A DNA stretch of 64,000 bases from Zychaea mexicana (lineage: Eukaryota; Mucoromycota; Mucoromycetes; Mucorales; Lichtheimiaceae). The notes under the pieces are model-generated. The model did no database searches. It was given only the letters and a program-made list of their open reading frames with translations, and was not told where the DNA came from. A program made the position numbers and the translations under genes. The DNA lies in NCBI RefSeq assembly GCF_025766255.1, contig NW_026516666.1:744001-808000 (forward strand). The letters run 5' to 3'. Of the stretch, positions 57,415 to 64,000 are shown piece by piece (positions within the stretch are counted from its first letter, which is position 1; the number at the start of each line of letters is the position of its first letter).

Positions 57415-58876
57415 ATGGCTGCAGTCGATACCACAAAAATCTTTAGAACTGACTTGTTTAACGGCAAGGTTTTGCTATGCTCTGGGGGCGGCAGTGGCAT
57501 TTGTCGTGGCATGACAGAAGCAATGGTCACTCATGGCGCAAAGGCTGTCATTATTAGTCGAAAGTGAGTTTTAAACGATATTTTCGATTGTTCATTTGGA
57601 TCGTGTTTGAAATGGGGTAAAACCAGTCATCTAAAAAAAGGCTCGTGCATTTTTTTCAAGTTTCGAAAAGTTACAAAAGGCAGCGGAAGAAATGAGCAAG
57701 GCTACCAACGGCGAGGTTATGTACGTTTTTTTTCTCCTCCTCCCTAATTAGAAAAATTGAACAGCGCTAAATCAAGTAGGATGACTGATGATGGCACGGG
57801 ATCATTTATGCATGTTTTGATTTTTATATACTTTAAAGCCCTGTCCAAGCCGACGTGCGTAAACCCGAAGATGTCGAACGAGCAGTTGCCAAGACGATCG
57901 AAAAGTTCGGCCGGATCGACTTTCTGATCAATGGTGCTGCCGGTAACTTCTTGGCACCTTTCGATGGTCTTTCTTACAATGCTTTCCGAACCGTCATTGA
58001 GATCGACTTGCTTGGCTCGTTCAATTTGACAAAGGCTACCATGCAGCACCTTCGTGCATCCAAGGGCTCTATCATCAACGTCAGTGCAACCCTTCATTAT
58101 ACCGGTACCATCTTCCAGCAGCATGCAGGTGCTGCTAAGGCTGGCATTGATGTAAGCTATTATTAATCTCAACACATACACATACACACACACACACAGA
58201 GAGAGAGAGAGAGTATTGCTATTGGGATAGAAACAGCTAACTGTTGCATTTGCAGGCCTTGACCAAGCATTGGGCAGTCGAGCTGGGTCCTTCTGGTGTT
58301 CGTAAGTGTCTAAATATAACATGTGGTAGTGATGGCGCTGGAGTGTATGATTCTAACAAAAGATTGTATGTGATTTTAAGGCGTAAATGGCATCGCACCT
58401 GGTCCTATTGCTGCCACTGAGGGATTAAGCCGGTTGGCCGGTGATTTGACGGATCCTCAACAAATCCCAGTTCAGGTACGCATGTCTTTCAACTCCTGCA
58501 ATTACAACTTGCTTAATCACTAAGTGTTTTTTTCAATCATTTCTAGCGTGTGGGTGAGGTGAAGGATATTGCACAGGCTACCGTATTCCTGTTTTCAGAG
58601 GGCGCCACTTTCGTAAGTGAATCGGCAAGGAACGTGGCTGAGGGGGTTGTGGGGAAGGTTGTGGAGGGACAGGCAATATGGATGGATAAAGATGAGAAGA
58701 GAACAATGGACTGTGGTGGCAAAAAATCAAATAGGATTCTTGTCAGTAACGAGTTTCTGATAATGATTTAGATCACTGGCCAAGTTGTTGTCGTTGATGG
58801 TGGACATTATCTTCAAACAAGCAACCCTGCTTATCCTGACAGCGTTCTCGCCTCAGTACCAGACTCGAAGCTCTAA
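57415..58876 (+). CDS. Peroxisomal 2,4-dienoyl-CoA reductase (SDR family), PTS1 SKL
   Basis: Seven exons, 57415-57563, 57661-57720, 57839-58151, 58256-58301, 58381-58475, 58547-58612 and 58772-58876, give 277 residues. Motifs: FNGKVLLCSGGGSGICRGM (NADPH-binding glycine motif, one Gly of TGGGSGIG replaced by Cys), VQADVRKPEDVERAV, INGAAGNFLAPFDGLS (the NxAGNF of DECR/SPS19), INVSATLHYTGTIFQQHAGAAKAGID and VNGIAPGPIAATEGLSRL. The C-terminus SKL is a type-1 peroxisomal signal. The enzyme reduces 2,4-dienoyl-CoA with NADPH so that unsaturated fatty acids can pass through peroxisomal beta-oxidation (yeast SPS19, human DECR2). The last intron (58613-58771) is open in one frame, so intron retention would give a different C-terminus without SKL. 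In yeast such genes are oleate-induced; no site is recognised here. Confidence 0.93.
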
Positions 58877-61800
58877 ATTTTGTTAATTAAACATTATAAT
58901 ACTACCACTTTCACCCAAGTTTTTTTCTCAATTACTTTTTATCATTGGAGAAAGACATCCTTGAAAAATCATGGTGTAAAAATGTTGGATGAAAAGAAGT
59001 GGTTAACTGTAAAGTTAAGTTTATTTATTACAGTATGTACAAGTGTATATCTGGATATGACATTGTATGCAGTACAATATGTAGGTGGTGTTATAAGATA
59101 ACATTGTGCTTATGGGCATAAAAGGTTTACAGTAATTGTTTAGGAACTGACAGAACCCCAGCAAAGGCTTTTGACAGGCGGAGCGCATTAATTCTTTTCC
59201 TTTTTCTGTCTTTTGCTGCCAACCTGTCATTTTGCTGTCTTCTCGACAATCTTTCTTGAAGATGTCGAACATTTAAACTATAGTGAAATGCTATCCACGT
59301 AAGAATCTGGCTACGATTCCTTTTCTTTTTTAGAAAAAAACTTGTTGTTCGCCAGCTGAAGTCGTCGTTGACAATCAACACTTACCCCAAACTCTCCTAC
59401 CCAGAAATGAAAAGGTGTAGTACATCTTAGTTTCTATAAACGATCCTCTCCCACATTCTAATGTGTAAAACAAAGTTATTGTAAATTATATCTGCTGAAT
59501 ACCCAGAGAGCGTGCTTTACATATATCATATCTAGCGCTGCTCACCCGTTTTGAAACTGCTATTGCTTCCTGTCTGCTGCAAGCGTATGTGAATACAAGG
59601 AAACAAATGCCATGAGCAGGGTAATATCCCAAATCTCAGTTTACCATTTGGGTCTTGAGACCTTACAGGAGCTTGAAATGTCATTTTGAGGTATCTGAAA
59701 GGCTATAAACGACAATCTGTATCTTTCGAATGCATATCAGCGCTGTTGTCTGCACCATTCTTAAACGATGGCCAAATTTGCGCCTTATTTCCGACGCTAC
59801 AAGAAGTACGGATTGCTTGAAACAACAATAATTATCGCTCATGCCAATACATAACCTTATTGAGCGCTTTTCTTATATTTTAGGCAAGAATAATCTCGAG
59901 TTGGCTTTTGAGACTTTGTTTGAAAATAGCTGCAAGTATGTATGCTTTAGCTTGCTGCTTGAATACCAAACAGAGCAGAGCTCAAAGGACGACGTACATG
60001 GAAGCGGTAATGAGCTTTTGCAGTTAGTGATGGGGCATGAATAAACACCTAATTGTATGTTATACATCTGTAGTTAGAAACGAAAATGGCGGTATCATAT
60101 ATTAATTCTTGTCGTAAGTTCTAACAAACATTCATTGACGAAAACACTGTCTCTATATTTCTGCTACCTCGTCTGCGTGGGTCTGTGTGCGTCTACGTAT
60201 GTGGATTTGAGGTTTTAAAGACCGGTAACCGTCAAAACATTGGTTGCGACATGAAATATCAAAGGGTGTATGGCAGAACGTTGAGAAATCAGACTGAATG
60301 TGTGATGAATATAAGAATAGTGTGTGAACTTCGTTTGACTTTGCAAGTATATGATAGTTATTGCATGTTCGAATGTATGCTTTGCTGTTCATTCTTCACC
60401 GGTAAATAGATCCAGGCACGCAACAGAGTCGTCCTTCACAGATTATGACTGTATCAACATCTGTTTCAATCAGAAGAAATGACAGCGTCCAGAGGTCTGG
60501 TTGATAATTGACTGATTATTGCGTGTTGACGCTCGAGCAATATCCGATTCCTTAATGTAGGTATAGCTGCTATATGGTTATGCTTGCCAAAAGAGGAGCT
60601 ATAGGTTCCGCGCGAAAAGAAGTAGTATGGGCGGTACAAAGTAAGCAATAAAAACCGCTATTAATAACATGTGCCCACCCTTCTTCGGTCGTGACCGCTT
60701 CCGTCCCCAACCCCCTTTTATTTTCTGGATAATAAAAAATGTAAGCTTGTTAAATGCACTTTTATATACTAACAGAAGCAGTAGCAATATGTCCATTCGT
60801 TTTTTTTTTTACTTTTTACAAACGAAATCCACTGCATGTCTTTTCTGCCTAGTACTAACAACTATGTTATAAAGCTGATATGTTTCTGGCGATTACTATA
60901 CATCTGTAGCGTTTACAGAAGTACGAACATGTACTATAAAAACACGCAGTGTTTCAGGGCTTCAAAGTAGCGGATCGCAAAGCTATTCTACGATATGATA
61001 AATCATTTATTTCGCCTCCTTCTCTGACAGCGGCTACTGGGAACCGAGAATACGATGCAGATTAACGTAGTAGCAGTTTTTTCCTCCCTAACTGACGAAA
61101 AGAAAGATGCAACAAAATCGGTCTTTATATCTTCTTTATCACATCACCCATAAAGCATACTCGTGAGTCGCATTAGGTATACGCAGTAAGCATATATAGT
61201 GAAGATTACAGTAACATCTCTACATCCCCAATAATGGAAAAGAAAAGACATTCAATGTTGGTTGCCATGAAAAAACAGTATACACGATTGATAATAAGAT
61301 ATCATACATCGATACTGAAAGTAGGAATGAAAGCATTATTGCTTTCTTTTTCCTTCCAAATGTTGCATACTGTATGCACATCAGAAAAGAATGTAATGTG
61401 AAAGAGATTTAAACAAATCAAGTAGGAAAGTAAAGCGATGAAAAGACATGAAAAGGGATCATTCAGTGCTTATCACCAATAGTACCAAAAAAAATACTGT
61501 TACTGCTTGTTTATTTTGAGTGGCGCACATCTTGATTCAATCTCGTTATGGCGAACGTGCCTGTCAAATACTATCGATACGTTTGTTGAGAATGAATTGT
61601 AATAAATGCAAAAAGTAGAAAATCTCCTTGATACCGAAATTATTCTTGGCATGTGCATTTTGTATATACTGTGTCCGATATCACTCATCGCTTTGGCAAC
61701 TTTAATTACAACGAAAAAGACATCATACTACTGATTTGCTCCATGGAGGACTAGATATGAGACAAATGATGAACCATGCATCTGGATTTTAACCCTCTTA

Positions 61801-62060
61801 CGTATCACAAGTGGAGATAGCGATCTTCTATGAACGAATCACCATCAGCACGTTTATTGTGTGTTTGTGCGCGCGGATTTGGAAAAGAAAGGGAGAAAGG
61901 GGTATTATGTGTATATGAGAGAAAGAGAGAGGAGGGGGTTTTAAAACTAAGTCAATTAAGGTGAATAAGTAGTATGAGCCTATTACCCCTGAACGAAACG
62001 ATGTTGATAATCTCCTATAGCTGTCCTATTTGTGATTGCTGGTCAGATTAGTGCGGTTAC
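58877..62060. other. Long gene-poor stretch
   Basis: No confident gene. Weak candidates: a basic frame on the minus strand at 59127-59290 (LQERLSRRQQNDRLAAKDRKRKR) with an upstream donor GGG|GTAAGT at about 59383, and a 28-codon ATG frame at 59768 (MAKFAPYFRRYKKYGLLE). Neither could be joined to a convincing next exon. Confidence 0.35.
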
Positions 62061-62066
62061 ATATTA

Positions 62067-62074
62067 TATATAAA
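62067..62074 (+). promoter_or_regulatory. TATA box of the secreted cysteine-rich protein gene
   Basis: TATATAAA at 62067, about 250 bp before the ATG at 62326; the pyrimidine/A-rich leader between them would be the 5' UTR. Confidence 0.5.
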
Positions 62075-62325
62075 CCCCAATGACAAACGCTCGGGCAAGA
62101 GAAAAGCCGTTGATCGTTTCGTTTGCATCTCTTCGTTTACTTTCCTTCACTGTCTTCTTTTTTTTTTCTAAAAAAGAAATAACAAGTTGCTACCCTTTCC
62201 ATTCCTTTCTACACACATTACTCGGTCAAACAGCACGCCAACACTACCAACCGTATAAAGCGACACCAACAAATCATATCACACAACTCTCTATATTACA
62301 ACAACGAACGATAACGACATATACA

Positions 62326-62595
62326 ATGATGACCAGTCACATTCACAACAACAGCATTTTATTACGTCTATTCGTTTTCATGACCGTGCTAGTTGCAAGC
62401 GCCATGGCAGCCGACTGTTTTTGCAAAGAACTACCACCTATATACACCGAAGACTGTTGTATCGGTACTAAAGGCGAGCTCCGGCAAGACTTTGGCACAC
62501 ACTGCGTATTCACCGACTACAGCAATCTAGGCGATTTCAACCGTTGTTGCGATTCTTACTTTGGCATGGCTCGGTGTGTTCTTTCCCCTCGATAG
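62326..62595 (+). CDS. Small secreted eight-cysteine protein
   Basis: 89 residues from the first of two adjacent Mets at 62326. An upstream in-frame ATG at 62080 would add 82 residues of low-complexity leader before the signal peptide, so I reject it. Residues 1-28 form a signal peptide (LLRLFVFMTVLVASAMA|A). The mature ~60 residues contain eight Cys in the order C-x-C-x10-CC-x14-C-x13-CC-x8-C. This is not the hydrophobin spacing (C-CC-C-C-CC-C). Small Cys-rich secreted proteins of fungi serve as effectors, antimicrobial peptides or wall proteins; the role here is unknown. A TATA box and a single-exon structure suggest strong, possibly condition-dependent expression (inference). Confidence 0.75.
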   Translation: MMTSHIHNNSILLRLFVFMTVLVASAMAADCFCKELPPIYTEDCCIGTKGELRQDFGTHCVFTDYSNLGDFNRCCDSYFGMARCVLSPR

Positions 62596-63372
62596 GCACG
62601 ATTCAACAAATTCGTTCAATGCAAAAACCGATCGTTATACAATTTACTACACTTTTTTATTCTTTCTTCATCCTTCGATTGACAGCTTTATGTAACTTTA
62701 GAACAAACACACTTCAAAAATAAACTAATTACCGCACATCATGTACAGCACAGATCTTTAACGCTACAAACAAGCTAAGCATTAATTAACACCAAGCGGA
62801 TTTTACAAGATATATTTAGGGAGAGATTGGCATATATCGAGGCATGCTGGTTACACGAGAAGAACTTGATTGTTTCGCCCAGACGTTGATTGAATAGGGA
62901 TGTATGCCGAGTTTTAATCCAAGTGTATCAACTGCAAAAGGGCCAGGCCAATAGCGCAAGCAAGTGTGTCATTATGCAGATTGACCGTCATTTCGTTCGG
63001 CCGCTGCCGCGAAGCCCAACAGACAGGAGTGTATATTACACACAAACTCATGGATCGTCCTGCTAGTATTTTAAGTAGTTATTGAAAATGTATTAAACTA
63101 AACACTCTCTCTATTTGCTGCATGATTGATGGAAACCTTTTGAAAATATGCAAAATTCGCGATGATCGCTATTAATCCGATGTGGTACCTGCATTATTAA
63201 AACTATGCGAGGCTTATTTTTTTCATGCTATCCCTAAATCCATGTATGAAGGGTAAACTGAACTGGAAGCAGCAGCAGCAGCAGCAGCAGCAGAGAAAAT
63301 GCTCAGCCAGCTGTAGCAATTGAACTTTTAATTTATATATCATCTATGCATGCGGCATAAGAAAAAATGCTT
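62596..63372. other. Gene-poor stretch
   Basis: The first ~130 bp probably hold the 3' UTR of the secreted protein gene (AATAAAC at 62720). Nothing else is seen except the CAG repeat at 63268-63293. Confidence 0.4.
63268..63293 (+). repeat. (CAG)n microsatellite
   Basis: About eight perfect AGC units between 63268 and 63293, possibly within or next to the last exons of the coiled-coil gene. Confidence 0.85.
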
Positions 63373-64000
63373 ACAAGTATCCCACACCGAGGCGTCATCA
63401 TACTGTAATTGCGTATTTTTTAGACCGGATTTCTTGTTTTGTTCCTCGGTATCCTCAATGATATAACAAGTTCCATGCTGATTTTACTATGCTCCAATTC
63501 GAGACTTGCATACTAAACAAAATCCAAATGTGCAATAAGAGCAAATGAGCCAACGCATAGTAGCCAGTTTCATCCAAAGTTTCTACACTACGCTAAGAAT
63601 GCTAACCTTCCTTCCGAGATCAGAGATTTCATCTCGCATAACTTGGACTTCTCGTTGTTTCACAATCAGTTCCTGTTCTTGGTTTTGTCGAAGGCCATCC
63701 GCTTGTGCCTTTTGAACATTAAATGAGATTTTCAGCTCGTCAAGTGCTTTACATAACTCTTGATTTTCGGACTTCAAAGCTGCTGCAGTACCGGCGCTTC
63801 CATTGCTTTGTTGCAGCTGTTGTCTCATTGTGTTATTCTCTTCTGTCGCGTAGTGTAGGTGATTTTTCAAACCCTCAACCTCCCGCATTAGTGAAACGTT
63901 ACTGTTCAAGCACCCTGTCAACCTTAGCTCAGCCGCCGACAGCTGCGATCGAGTTTCGGCGAGGTCCGATTGAGTTTTTTCGTTTTTGTGCTGTTGTGTT
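63373..64000 (-). CDS. Coiled-coil protein, partial (5' part beyond the window)
   Basis: From the window edge an open frame reads TQQHKNEKTQSDLAETRSQL…, then MREVEGLKNHLHYATEENN, KSENQELCKALDELKISF and KQREVQVMRDEISDLGRKV: heptads rich in Leu, Glu, Lys and Gln, a long coiled coil. At 63606 a donor (AAG|GTTAGC) probably ends this exon; without splicing it would stop at 63583. A further exon, roughly 63375-63500, has SLELEHSKISMEL and IEDTEEQNKKSGLKNTQLQYDD, with a GTAAGC donor at ~63373, but its exact acceptor and frame are not settled. The family cannot be named from this part; structural or motor-adaptor proteins look like this. Confidence 0.6.

Noticed and set aside
62080..62325. In-frame upstream start of the Cys-rich protein
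   Set aside because: It adds a low-complexity leader before an otherwise perfect signal peptide and begins just after the TATA box, as expected for 5' UTR.

Overview
The window looks like nuclear DNA of an early-diverging filamentous fungus, most likely a member of Mucoromycota (inference). The reasons are AT-rich spacers, many short GTAAGT...TAG introns, a WDR91 homologue and an ERI1-type RNAi nuclease in a fungal gene context, and a transposon load of Helitron, pogo/Tigger, mariner-like and tnp2 fragments. No rRNA, tRNA or CRISPR was recognised. Most genes are split into small exons, so I rebuilt them by hand from splice sites, reading frame and family motifs.

Layout. 1-5.1 kb: the last exon of a haloacid dehalogenase-like gene (+), a complete SAP/ERI1-like exoribonuclease (-), a tnp2-type transposase fragment and a truncated aldo-keto reductase pseudogene (-). 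6.6-10.6 kb: a Ty3/gypsy scrap, a secreted GH28 rhamnogalacturonase with a His-rich tail (-), and an unrecognised spliced gene (-). 11.1-16 kb: a MITE-like element and a 13-exon WDR91 homologue (+). 17.1-19.4 kb: a weak hypothetical gene (+) and a series of seven consensus introns on the minus strand whose exons have little coding character. 19.7-27 kb: a transposon graveyard with a Helitron 3' end, a pogo-like fragment, a decayed PD-(D/E)XK-like family member, mariner-like ends and a 941-bp Tigger-like deletion derivative. 28.3-36.5 kb: a frameshifted F-box/LRR gene, a one-pass membrane ORF and a PPR gene, all minus. 40.9-47 kb: a tight cluster of housekeeping-type genes: a PH-domain protein (+), a ribosomal L1-domain protein (+) and a probably myristoylated EF-hand protein (-).

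47.3-56.9 kb is the most unusual region. A ~297-bp inverted repeat (about 97% identical by eye) brackets ~8.9 kb. Inside is a three-level nest: an outer element with GTCGCAATC ends, a Tigger-like copy within it, and within that a ~5.2-kb element with a 9-bp target duplication. The innermost element encodes a DDE-type transposase that carries a complete-looking DEDDy (WRN-like) 3'-5' exonuclease between its second Asp and its Glu. The coding sequence now has one nonsense codon and one frameshift.

57.4-64 kb: a peroxisomal 2,4-dienoyl-CoA reductase ending in SKL (+), a long gene-poor stretch, an 89-residue secreted eight-cysteine protein (+), and part of a coiled-coil gene (-) that leaves the window.

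The host genes share no obvious pathway. All intron boundaries and family calls come from reading the sequence; none was checked by search or RNA data.
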